From Rhizophlyctis rosea (lineage: Eukaryota; Chytridiomycota; Chytridiomycetes; Rhizophlyctidales; Rhizophlyctidaceae), in the NCBI GenBank assembly GCA_027596075.1, contig JADGJC010000041.1, positions 274-58,231 on the forward strand: 57,958 nt of DNA. The letters are read 5' to 3'. The first letter of the stretch is position 1. Every line of letters starts with the position of its first letter. Shown piece after piece: positions 1 to 10,362 of the stretch. Under the pieces are notes generated by a model. The model made no database searches. It was not told the DNA's origin and saw only the letters and a program-made list of their open reading frames with translations. Position numbers and translations under genes: made by a program.

Positions 1-183
1 CCCCCCCCCGCCCCGCCGCCCGCAGGCGGGCCTGGGCATGTAAGACGACCGACGACGATTGAGATACGGGTTGAGGAGGTTGGTGGCGATGATGATCAAG
101 GTCGTCGGGTGAATGGTGTTGAACGGGAACGGCAGACGTCCAATCCGAGCGTGAAGACGGTAACGCCGGATGATGAAGTGTGA
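1..183 (+). CDS. 3' end of an unidentified protein gene (partial)
   Basis: Frame 1 is open from the first base and stops with TGA at 181-183, giving about 60 C-terminal residues. The visible part begins with a Pro/Ala/Gly-rich stretch and then becomes charged (for example GGDDDQGRRVNGVERERQ), ending TPDDEV. The upstream body lies outside the window, so no family can be named. Support is only the uninterrupted frame to the edge and protein-like composition; an exon boundary could lie inside it, and the proline run partly reflects the C-rich first 25 bases. The next gene starts about 740 bases downstream on the same strand. Confidence 0.4.
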   Translation, partial: PPPAPPPAGGPGHVRRPTTIEIRVEEVGGDDDQGRRVNGVERERQTSNPSVKTVTPDDEV

Positions 184-920
184 GGCCTTTGCTGGGTGGG
201 GTGGGGTTGTGAAATATGGGGGAAGGGGAAGGCGAGGCAGGGGGGTGTTTTGCAGATAGATTGTAAAAATGCGGTGTTTGCCTTTCCTTCCGGGTAGCTG
301 CGATTTGGAGGTTGGGATAGGAAGGGAACGGAATTCGAGCTCTTGGCCGATCGTACATAGAATGATAATTATAGAATTTTGTGATTTTTCTACCACGTGT
401 TTTGACGTCTCCTCCTCTTCTTTTTTGTGAATACCAACGAACGGATGCGTTAAGATTATTCTTGTGGTTACTTGTTCCTACTCTAGGTGCTCAGAGCCAA
501 ATTGTGTTTGCGAAAATTGGAGTTGGGAAGGGGAGGGGGATGGACTCGTCCTGCAAGTGAGTCAGGATGACCACACCTGCTCAACCCATGGTGCCCACCA
601 ACCTTCCCTTCTCCCACTCATCTTGTACGATCACCCATCAACTTCTCCTTCTCGCGGCGACGTCCAACGTGTTGCTATAGAGAAGTAAGCTGCGACACGT
701 ATCGATAGCGGAAAAGACAGCGCCAGCAGACTTGTTGGAACCTGATTTTAGCGCATTTTGACGAGCAGTATTTGTAACACGCTTGGTATGTGGCACTACC
801 CGCGCCCGCTCTCCCCAATATCGTATGGAACCTCAAACTTACCTCCACCTCGTTGCAGTAAAAGGGAAAAGACGTTTGAACTTCCAAGTTTGTCGTGGGT
901 AGTCGACGTCGTTTGCCCAA
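184..920. other. Intergenic region upstream of TRAPPC12
   Basis: No supported gene. It should hold the terminator of the left-edge gene and the TRAPPC12 promoter. A CACGTG E-box palindrome is at 394-399, beside an AT-rich stretch (about 358-390). Short frames in this interval have no family signature and no consistent splice sites. Confidence 0.5.
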
Positions 921-3032
921 ATGGCCGACCTACCTTCAGAAACTCCAGCCGCCGCCAAACCTGAACAAACCGAACTCGTCCTCGATGGACACCGTCAACT
1001 GGAAGTGTCTGATTTGCTAGCGGACGAGGTGGTGGTGGGTGGCAGTTCAGGGGACCTAGACAGCGGTGCAAAAGGTGTGGGTGGTACGACACCTACAGGC
1101 AGCATGACACCGCCGGAAGAGGATGTCGGACTAGGCGGCGGGTCCGGCGAGTCGGCTGAACGACTTCCAACACCCGCACCACAGTTTTTGCATCCACGTC
1201 CAATGTCGCCCATAGTGCGAGCGGCATCCACAGGATTTGATGACGTGTCTACTACCACTACGGTCGGCGGCGCTACGCCCTCGTTGGGGATGTTCAGTGC
1301 AGCAGGTTCTATGATTGACATCCAACCATTGAACGCGGATACGTCATCGCAAAGTTTGACTTCGACACCGAATACGAGTGTGAATGTTATTTCGGATGCG
1401 CCGATACCGTTTGGAGCGTCGACAGGACCGGATCTTTTTGCATCGTTTCCCACCAGTACCCCACCGCCCGTTCAAACTAATCAGACTGCTTTCTCCATAC
1501 CTTCTGCTGTCACTCAACCTTCCGCAGCAACACCACAACCACCCGCTACACCTCAATTCCAAAAGATAGAACAACAGCCCTCCTTTGCAAACTTCCCTCC
1601 TCCCATCCCCCCTCCGCCAACAACCTCCACGCAACCCCATTTCACCGCCACATTCCCCCAACCCCAACCAACAACCCAAACCCAATCCTCCACGCGCCCT
1701 GCAATGACGGTCCACATCCCCGCCCTCCTAGACGCCCGCCACCTCTCCCTCCCAACCCGCCGCCTAACTGACCCCACAATCTTCCACGACATCCCCACCA
1801 CAGACCCCGTCGCCGACCTCATCACAAAACACTTCCCACCCTATGACCCCACGGCCCGTCCCACCATCTCACTGAACTCCCTCTCTCTAGACCCCCCACA
1901 AGATCCCACATCCCTCCTGGCTCAAACCCACTCCTTCCGCTCCCTAGCCCAACACACCCGCCAAAAGCTCACCGCGTGCCATCCCGCAAATGTAGATCAG
2001 ATCAACCGTCTTTGGACGCTCCGTGTGCATGCGCTGATCAAACTCAAGTTGGTCGACATGGCTATAGCGGAACTGGATCGAATCGGATCAACATTCTTCG
2101 ACGCTTCGTCGGCGCAGAACCCAAATCTGAAGTTTGAGACGTACCCAGATATATGGGCCGACAAAACGGGATGCATCGTATCATGGGAGTTACGTCTTAT
2201 CTGGGCTAAACTTCCATCATATAAATCCCTCCACCAAGACTCCATCAACAAACTTTATGCACTCCTTTACGAATGTCGAAGAAACGCCGGGAAAGCCGCA
2301 TCAAATAGCGCCGACAAAAACCTCTGGACCGACCGCGCAACCCACGTCACCCTGGCCATCGCCACAAGCCTCCTCGAACTCCGCGACTACCGCCTCGTCA
2401 CATCCCTCCTAACCTCCCTCTCCCACTCACGCCCAAAAGACGTTGACCTTCTCTCTGCATTAGGCCGCGTGCATCTCCAAAGCGGTGATCTAGGCAGTGC
2501 GGAACGGGTGTTTAGAGACGTTGAAAGCATCCTCGGCGTCAGTGCAGACGAAAGTCTCCTACGAGTCGGGGACGAGTACAGCGACGGAACAAGTCCAGTC
2601 AGTGGAGGAGTACTGAAAAGCGACGTGAAGGAACGGGCGGAAGTCGTTTATGCTAATGCGGCGTATTGGCATCTTGCGGGCGGTCGTGCCAATATTTCTG
2701 CTGCGTACCTCACTCACGTCCTGACTCTAGCGCCAACGACGCATCTTGCAACATTCAACAACCTCTCCGTCGCGACGCTTTATACAGGGAACGCGAGACA
2801 GGCTGTGAGTGTTTTGGAGAGTGGGGTGGTGGAGGTTGGGAACCGGAAGGAGGGTGGTGGTGGGGGTGGGGCGAGGAGACAGGCGATGAGTGTTGGGGAT
2901 GTTGTGGGAAATTTGTGGACTATGGTTGAGTTGGGGGAGAGGAGTGGGGAGAGGAAGCGGAGGGTTGTTAGGGAGGTTGTGGGGAGGTGGGGTGGCGATG
3001 AGGCGGGGGTTGTGGAGGCTGTTAAGGTTTAG
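921..3032 (+). CDS. TRAPPC12: TRAPPC12-like subunit of the TRAPP tethering complex
   Basis: A single-exon protein of 703 residues. The N-terminal ~270 residues are low-complexity and rich in Pro, Ser, Thr and Gln (disordered). From about residue 275 comes the conserved block found in TRAPPC12/TTC15: a motif around HLSLPTRRLTDP, then FRSLAQHTRQKL, then helical TPR repeats (VDMAIAELDRIG, SWELRLIWAKLP, DVDLLSALGRVHLQSGDL, NISAAYLTHVLTLAP). TRAPPC12 belongs to metazoan TRAPPIII, which acts in ER-to-Golgi traffic and autophagy; yeasts lack a clear orthologue. The ATG at 921 is used because the open frame begins there and the N-terminus is otherwise unconserved. The C-terminal 60 residues are glycine- and arginine-rich and encoded by very G-rich DNA. 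The gene converges on the polymerase gene, about 390 bases apart. Confidence 0.8.
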   Translation: MADLPSETPAAAKPEQTELVLDGHRQLEVSDLLADEVVVGGSSGDLDSGAKGVGGTTPTGSMTPPEEDVGLGGGSGESAERLPTPAPQFLHPRPMSPIVRAASTGFDDVSTTTTVGGATPSLGMFSAAGSMIDIQPLNADTSSQSLTSTPNTSVNVISDAPIPFGASTGPDLFASFPTSTPPPVQTNQTAFSIPSAVTQPSAATPQPPATPQFQKIEQQPSFANFPPPIPPPPTTSTQPHFTATFPQPQPTTQTQSSTRPAMTVHIPALLDARHLSLPTRRLTDPTIFHDIPTTDPVADLITKHFPPYDPTARPTISLNSLSLDPPQDPTSLLAQTHSFRSLAQHTRQKLTACHPANVDQINRLWTLRVHALIKLKLVDMAIAELDRIGSTFFDASSAQNPNLKFETYPDIWADKTGCIVSWELRLIWAKLPSYKSLHQDSINKLYALLYECRRNAGKAASNSADKNLWTDRATHVTLAIATSLLELRDYRLVTSLLTSLSHSRPKDVDLLSALGRVHLQSGDLGSAERVFRDVESILGVSADESLLRVGDEYSDGTSPVSGGVLKSDVKERAEVVYANAAYWHLAGGRANISAAYLTHVLTLAPTTHLATFNNLSVATLYTGNARQAVSVLESGVVEVGNRKEGGGGGGARRQAMSVGDVVGNLWTMVELGERSGERKRRVVREVVGRWGGDEAGVVEAVKV

Positions 3033-3418
3033 ATATGGTGGCGCGCATGTATGGGGGAATCAGTAAGATAGTAGAATGGGGGTTTTGATCTCCTTTCGGA
3101 GTCTACGCTGCGTCCCTCATTTCGTATAGTCAGTCATAGGGCAGATCTAGTTTATCTTTGCGCTTGTGATATTGTAAATTCTAGTAGCTCGACGTATATC
3201 TCACATTGTGTCTTGCTGCATCGTGCATGCGTGAAAGGGGGCCTCACCCTTAGTGGAAATTCGACCAGAAATGGTACCAACACGAAAAAGCAAAAAAGTT
3301 TCGAAATAGGAACATGAAATAAGACTCATCAAGATGGAAAAATGCAACTCCAAAAGATCACTCTAGTCTTCATTGACCAAACAATGCTTCTCATGCATCT
3401 CAAAACAACGTATGCGAT
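3033..3418. other. Convergent intergenic region between TRAPPC12 and the polymerase gene
   Basis: A 386-base interval holding the two facing 3' ends. It is AT-richer than the flanking exons and has A-rich runs around 3280-3345. I see no gene, repeat or RNA signature. Confidence 0.5.
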
Positions 3419-6400
3419 TCACCAGTCCAACTGCTCCACCTCAAAACACCTCTCAACCCTCTCCACCTCCCCAATAGCCTTCCCCAACTCCTTCTCGCCC
3501 GATACGCGTTTCCAAAAGATCGAGCAGTCCCTGCGAAATGAGGAATGTGTAATGTAAAGATGACTTGGCCACTGTCTTTGGCAGACCAGCAAGTAGGAGG
3601 ATGCGCGAGCGAGGCACACGTCTTCGGCAAGGAAGGCAGGGGTCGCCACCAAGATACTCACCCATTCTGGCATAAGACCTCCCGCCTCACAGCGCCCTGA
3701 CACCCTCTACAAACCGCATCAAGCGCTTTGTACCGCTTTTCTTCGTCGTTCCGCGTAGCGACGGCTTTGGTATAGATAGCCGGGAGCTGGTAGAAACAAC
3801 CATAAGACTTGGCTTTCACGTTCTTCCTCCACACCAAAAATTCCTCCAAACAAAAGCACGAAAGATAGGTAAAATGCCAATTCCGAAGCCCTAAATAAAC
3901 GATGCTCAACACGCCACGACCAACTCAAAACTCACCTTACCGCTACACTCCCCACAAACCCCATCGCCTCCCACCCCCAAACCCCAACCACCACCCAAAA
4001 AATTAACCGCACCCCGACTAAAAAAATTAACCATACCCCCAACAACCCCCGCCCCACCATTTCCCCTCCCCGCCGGAACATTAATATGCTCCCCCCAAAA
4101 ACACCCCTTCGTTCTCTTACCCCCACAAACAACCTCCAAAACCCTCGTCAGCGGCATCTCAACTTGATGTCTGAGATAATGCGCAAAATCCGGCGCGAGG
4201 TCGTTGTGGAGGGCATAGAGGGGGTCTTCGGATTTGTCGGAGCCGAGGGTTGTGGGAGGGGCGTGGGTGTAGATGTAGGGGATGCTTTCACCGGGCGGGT
4301 TCAGGGGATGGAAGTGGGAAGGCAGGTGTTTGGTGAAAGGGAGCTTACCGTTCTCCGTCTTGAAATTCACGCCATGGTTGGCGTTTGCGCATACGTTCGA
4401 CTAGTTGGACGTGTGGCTGTTTTGCTGTGATCAAAGTGGCCTTCCATCAAACTACTTTGCAATGTCTATGCTTCCCCAATCCCTCTTTCAAACCGCAAGC
4501 ACAACTCAATTACTCCACCACAACCCTAACGGCTAACCCCTACCTTTATAATCCTCCGCCTCCGTTCCAAGCCAAAGCCCTAAAATCCAGATATACATGT
4601 CATGAACAATCGCTAAAAACTAGAAAATATGCAATACAGTCTTCACATACCCCTCGTCATAATCAACTCCCCAATATCAACTTTCCCCCTCACAAGCCAA
4701 TTCACATTCCACTTGACATACTCCAACGCCAAATCTATCCGTCGTTGGCGTTCCTGTTCAGAACGGCGTCAAAGGGAATGATCATCCACGGGAAGCATAA
4801 CAAAATATACCAAAAAACACAAACCTCATCCGAAACACAATCCAACCTTCCCACACCGCTCATCCCCATTTCTGGATTACCCCCCTTAAACAAAATCTCA
4901 AAGACATTCGTCATAACTCGAATCAAATACGGAGGTGAATCACGGCGTTGGGATTCTACTCCCTACATGAACCAACCGAATCAGATGTGCATGCTATTTC
5001 CCTTTTGAAGAGAGGAATTGTCATCGCCTGACCTCACCTTAGCATCAACCCCATCAGGCGTCTCCGAAGACGTCCACTGCAACCCCGCATACCGCTTCCG
5101 ATTAATCAACAAATACGGCAGGTACACCTACATCCACGCCAAAAGCATACTTATCAACAACACTTATCACAACGGCCCTCCCCAAAAAATACCACAAACA
5201 ACAAACCTTCTCAACCTCAACACCACACCCCTCCCCCCAAACCCCCTCAACCCCGTCCCGAATCCTCCCCGCAACCTCAAACGCCTCCCCGACACCCACA
5301 CCCTCCATCTTCACAAACACGCTATCCGTATCCCCATAAACAACCTCACACCCCTTATACGTCGAATCGATCAGGCTCTTCAGCGACATGAGCATATTGA
5401 CGCCGTGGAGGATCGTGCATTCCGCGATGGGGAGGCATTGGAGGGGGGAGGATTGGGAGCCGGTGAAGCCTGCGGTGGGAGGGTGTTAGTTGTGGGGAGT
5501 GGGAGGAGGAGAGAGAGAGGAGGGAGTACCATATATGGCGTTGGCGGAGACTTTGAGGGCTTGTTGACGGCCTATTTGGTGGCAGGAAAGCGTTCAGATC
5601 AGACAATGATTATAACTCCAATGATTATACAAAGATTCCACCTACGGCGAATTAAAACAGACTAACCATTCAAAATAACCTTCATGATCGGATCCTTCTC
5701 CTCCTTCATCTGCTTCTTCACTTTCCTCCTCTGTGCCAAGAAAATCTCCAATATAGACGGCACAATGCCCTTCTTGACCTAATCCATTCCCAAATCCAAA
5801 TTCCCATCAGTCCCGCCCACCAAAACAAAAACCAAACACGCCTCCTCCCACTCACATGCGCCTTAACAAACCCCCACTCACTCGCAACACCCAACCCAGC
5901 CTCCCAATCCCCCTCTCCCAACTTCCTCCGATCCCCCTTCATGATCAACGTATCAAAACTCATATTGTGCGCAATGATGATGCTCGGGTACAGTGAGCGG
6001 AAGTCCAGTACCACTAGTGGGTCCGTTGTGTTGTATGTTGGGGGTGGGAGGAGGGTTACCGGGCTAATGGTTGAAGTGATGGTGATCGACGCGAAAAGCA
6101 GCTGTGAGGGCTGGAAACTATTTGATAAAATAGGGTTTTTTTCTTACCCTTCCGTCATACCAGACTCATTCCGATCCGACGTCGTAGGAATAAGCGTCTT
6201 CAACCCTCGACAATACCGGAACAATTGGCTCCAAAATCTTATCATCTGTCCTCTATGGAACGTATCCTAGCATACAATACCTTCACATCAGTCTCCACGT
6301 CCCCTTTCACCTTCCCAACGGCCTCAGATTCAACCAAAACACATACTGCGATATTCAACCCCGTGACTCTGGCAATCTCCACATACGCAACCAACCACGC

Positions 6401-8360
6401 ACCCGTCTTCACAAGTCTCATACACATCTCCACATCCTTCTTTACGTAATCCACAACTCTCTGGCGGCCTTCAGACGATTCGAGAAACAGCGAGGTGATG
6501 ACTTGTGGGGGTAGGACTTCTTTGGTGATTTGGAGGAGAGATTGGACAGAGTCTGCGAAGCTGGTTGCGGAATTAAGGGATGAGGAATGGACAACATTCA
6601 CGGAAGGCGGGTTGAGCAAAGGCCCTTGGCTTACCTGTAAGACCGCAAACTTTTATCTCTTTCAATTATTTGTCGCATGTCCAGGACTATTCGGCCCGTC
6701 AGCGGGAGGATCTTGAATTCGCGGTTGGAGGTTGATGCCATCCGCCTGGAAACATATGATGATAAGAGCTTTCAGCGGCTACCCACTTCCCCATCAACAG
6801 AACGCTCCGCAGAATTAATCAACCAACCTACCTCTGACTCCGAACCCAATGCGCCCCATAAATCTGCCTCCTGGAAGCCTTGACCCTCTGCCCCACCACC
6901 CGACTTAAATACGGCCACGTACCCCCACACCCACACTTCTCCGCCCTCTCCACCAAAAATAGAATCTGCTCGCTAACATCATACCCCGTCACTACATCCG
7001 GATCAACCGCCAACAGAAACGATTGGAACCCCGACAGCATCTCGCGTTCTGACGGGTATGACCAAATGTGCAAACGGGGTGATGGGGGAGAAGAGGAGGA
7101 TAAGTCGGAATGGGTGTGTGAGAATATCACAGTGACGTCGCTTTCTGTGCTGTGTGTGAGGGTGTGGGCGGTTGTCAAGGTGCAGGAGATGAAGCCGGTT
7201 ATGGTGTGTGGGGCTGGTGGTGGGGTGGGTGAGTCTTTTGATGTTGTTTTTGATTTGGATGTTGATTTCGATGACGTTGATGACACTTTGCGCTTCTTTC
7301 CAGCTGTGCTACTGCTGCTTCCACCATTACCCGGGACCGCATCGGGATATTCGTCTATGAGCGGGGTCACCATCATGCAAAGTAGTTTAAGAGGTGCCAT
7401 CTCGCCCTGCTTCCCAACAATGCCGGTGGTTCTCTCTGCTTCAGTTTTGTTATCGCTCGGTGAATGTGCTACTAGATCTTTCGCGTCACAAAAGATCTCT
7501 ATTTGCGTCCTTGTGGACCTCGTTCCTCCTGAAGGTGGAGGAACATGGGTGTACGTTCCCGCCGGAATGGTAATCCATCCGCCTCCAACCATCTCCCTAT
7601 CAACCATTAACCTCAAATTAAAACTAAGATTCGCTTCGTATGGAGTGGTATCGTACAACTTCTTCTCCGCAAACAACTCACGCACGCCGTTCAACGTATC
7701 ACTATGTTCCAACACCTTCGCCAACTTTCCGACTTGTGCAGGATCTTTTACCCATAGTTTCAGATAGGAGCCATAACGCTCGCGGTCTCTTTCTTCGAAG
7801 CCGCGATAGTACATTAGAGGGGAGAAGCCGCGCTGAATCTCTGCAGATTTGATTTCGATTTTTGGGATGTGCGGCTGGAGGGCCGTGAGGAGGCGGGACA
7901 AGTCGGCTTCCGTGAATGATGGAGCTATCGGGAAATACAGATATGGGTAAAAACCAGTCACGAAGACGCAAATGGAGTGGCCGGACAACGTCGTTCCAAA
8001 GAGGCGAAGAGTTGCGGATGGCTCTCGCTGCTCCAAATTTGGAATGTTGGCTTCCTGGGATGTGTCTTCGCACTATGATATGAAGAGAGGAGGTGAGTTG
8101 AAAGCTACTCAGGTCATAACGAGTGCAAGTTTTGCAACAGGTGGCTCCACCTCGAGTAGTTGGAATTCTAGTGCGTCCTTATTCGGAATGTAAGGCACCC
8201 TATGAAAGTCCTTAAAAGTGGGGGGTGGGGAGTTCAAGTATTTTGGACGAGCCTGACTTGATTTGGCTTCACTATCAGATACGGCGGGGCCTGTGTCCTT
8301 GCTTTGAGCTTTGCGCTTTTGAGGCGCATTCGGCTTGGTTTGTGGGAAGAACGCGGACAT
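3419..8360 (-). CDS. DNA polymerase delta-type catalytic subunit, divergent paralogue with degenerate exonuclease
   Basis: Seventeen exons splice in phase to 1186 residues: 8360-8121, 8054-6832, 6745-6635, 6560-6347, 6266-6148, 6063-5856, 5778-5667, 5571-5530, 5469-5207, 5127-5038, 4962-4825, 4753-4651, 4579-4544, 4424-4349, 4284-3936, 3786-3662, 3530-3419. POLD1 signatures appear in order: TLRLFGTTLSGHSICVFVTG, VEIARVTGLNIA, motif A LDFRSLYPSIIIAHN, VKKGIVPSILEIFL, ALKVSANAIYGFTGSQ, motif C VVYGDTDSVFV, VYLPYLLINRKRYAG, KSEDPLYALHNDLAPDF, and CysB CRGCQGAV...CQNGDC. Polymerase aspartates are intact. ExoI (normally FDIE) reads CMMVT beside a Ser/Lys linker; ExoII (normally NFDxPYL) reads SEQILFL; only ExoIII YVKKD survives. 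CysA keeps CGEC but lacks its first CxxC pair. Residues between A and C match delta, not REV3. It probably coexists with a normal POLD1. The exon 1 donor (GTTATG) is the least certain junction. Confidence 0.85.
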
Positions 8361-8830
8361 CTTTGTGACATTTCAAGAGGATGGAGTTGAAAAGATCGGT
8401 TGGGCAACTGCCAACAAAGGGAGTGAACTGCGGCACAGGGCAGTCGGGCAGTGGCAACAGGTAAGCAACTGGCAAGTCTGCTGGCAAGTTGCAATATGAC
8501 GCCTTCTCATCCAGCCGGTTGCATTCATTCTGGCTGCCATTGGACGCGCGTGGCGGCGTGTCCGATCGAGACAGACAGCACAGGCAAACAAACGTTCAAG
8601 GTTCAAGTTGGTTACTTTGGTTTTCACCTCCACCTCCACAAGTCATCGGGAATCACGTTTACAACACCATGGCTACTATCCAACTTATGCCAGCAATCAA
8701 AAGCGAGCATGTTCCAACAGAGGTAGGCGCACTCCAGGCCAGCTTTGATCACCTTTCTACCGGAAAATAGTGAAACTGAACACGAAGGCCTGCAGAATGA
8801 GAACCCCACATAGTTAGCAAACGAAGCCCC
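8361..8830. promoter_or_regulatory. Divergent promoter region, polymerase paralogue and unknown gene
   Basis: A 470-base interval between two divergently transcribed genes. It carries a GC-rich block (ggacgcgcgtggcggcg, about 8542-8558). A possible upstream exon of the plus-strand neighbour (8669-8722, 18 codons from an ATG and ending at a GTAGGC donor) could not be joined in phase to the next exon, so it is not included in that model. Confidence 0.35.
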
Positions 8831-10018
8831 ATGCTCCTTCCGGAATCTCGTTTTGGGGAATGCAACCCCAGAACCGCGGACGGGACCATCAAAAAGGCAG
8901 CTTACACGGTCCTAAAGAACAGGGGCTACGAAAGAAATGGTGGTTACTGGAGTAATTTTTCCAATAAGAATCATCCTACTTTCACTCTTGATGGCTTTCC
9001 CGTATTCAGCCCTTCGTAAGTGAGCTCTTGCTACCCTCTCATTAATGTGTTTGTTAACAATTTGACACTATAACAGGGACTGGAAAGAATCTCAAGTGGA
9101 AATGGTAACATCAGGTACAGAGTTAACAACCATAAAGACTGCAACTCTGCCTAGATATGACGGCGAAGACATCTCACCATCATTTTTGCCTCATGACATC
9201 ACGAATGTTTGAAATAGAAACGACGACCTTGCAGTCCAAACCGAACCAGAATTGGAAACAGATGCGCAAACAGCCGTTCAACTCGAAACCAACGCAGGTC
9301 GAATGTCAGAAAAGTCGGTTGAAATCAAACCAGCAACCCATTCAGAGGCCAACATAACAGACGAGAACAGCCTCCTGCCCCCAACGCATGACGGCGATCC
9401 TTCTAAAGGCATTGAGGTATCGGACTATCAGGGTGAATGGGAAATGCTCAGAATGAGCTTGGAGGAGGGACGGTGGCTAGACTGGGTCAAGGATCCAGAG
9501 CTTTTCATTACCTTTGACGAGAACGGCAAGGGCAGGTACAGCAATAATGGGAAAGTGTCTAGCAATGGGAGATTCGAGTGGTACCATTATGGGGATTTAC
9601 GGGGTTACACTTCCGGCGCAGAAGCTCATAGTAAGTCCTCATAACATTGGTAATCAAGTGACTACCCTCTCCCTCCCCATCCCTACATGCAATGCTATTG
9701 GTACAAACCAATAAATCTAAACAAAACAATTTACCATTATCAGATGGCAAACTCTTCTTTGACTTTGACCCCGACATGGAAACCAACCACTACTGCGACT
9801 TTACGGAGTGTCAGGCGACAACATTTGCCATCGCCGAACTACGGGTACCTGATGGCGATCATCTTATGGTCAAGTTTCTCATGCCGGGGGAAACCCAGCA
9901 GGTGTACTGCGGAAAGGTCAAAGTTAGTAGTGATAATGGGATCGTGGGGAAGAAGCGCACAGCGTCTGCTGGAGCGGAGCTGGGAGGTTCGTCTAAGAAA
10001 AAGTCTCGAGAGGCTTAA
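8831..10018 (+). CDS. Unknown protein, 297 residues, four exons
   Basis: Exons 8831-9015, 9077-9114, 9235-9630 and 9744-10018 join in phase (894 coding bases). The first exon encodes a compact Trp/Tyr-rich segment (KKAAYTVLKNRGYERNGGYW). A charged Glu/Thr-rich linker follows, then a domain starting at YQGEWEMLRMSLEEGRWLDW with alternating hydrophobic residues (LFITFDENGKGRYSNNGK, KLFFDFDPDM, MVKFLMPGETQQVYCGKV). This looks like an all-beta fold, and the GEW at its start recalls a lipocalin GxW, which is only suggestive. The protein ends with a basic tail (GKKRT...SKKKSREA) that could act as a nuclear localisation signal. I do not recognise the family. The start is uncertain because an upstream exon is possible. 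Confidence 0.6.
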
Positions 10019-10362
10019 TGTGCATGTAAGAAGCGGGGGGGCGTTGGTGTTGGTGAAGTCAGACGTTTTAGGTGTATGGTAGCTATATATAATTCGTTTG
10101 TACAGACATTTATCCCCAACAACAATAAATCTCAGACGAAGGAAAAGCGACCTGATTTAATTTCAGTAAATCATCACGGTGCGAAAGTCCAATGAACGCG
10201 GGATGTAGTCCTTCAATCGAAGTTCAGAACAACCTTGAGAATGGGTTCACTTGGATACAGTAACATATTCAAACATCCACCGAAACAATCGAAATACCCC
10301 TCCAGGTTGATTCCAATGTTGAGACCAATCGTAGGCTGCCACATCCTATTCTCACATCCTAT
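10019..10362. other. Convergent intergenic region
   Basis: About 340 bases between the facing 3' ends of the unknown gene and the MFS gene. An ACAATAAATC stretch near 10121-10132 is a possible polyadenylation context for the plus-strand gene. Nothing else is recognisable. Confidence 0.4.

Noticed and set aside
6880..7767. Plus-strand frame of 295 codons
   Set aside because: Antisense shadow of the long second exon of the polymerase gene, whose protein aligns with POLD1.
3419..8360. Calling the polymerase REV3 (zeta)
   Set aside because: The loss of ExoI and ExoII suggested zeta, but the segment between motifs A and C (ALKVSANAIYGFTGSQ) and INRKRYAG are of delta type, and the N-terminal region lacks REV3 features.
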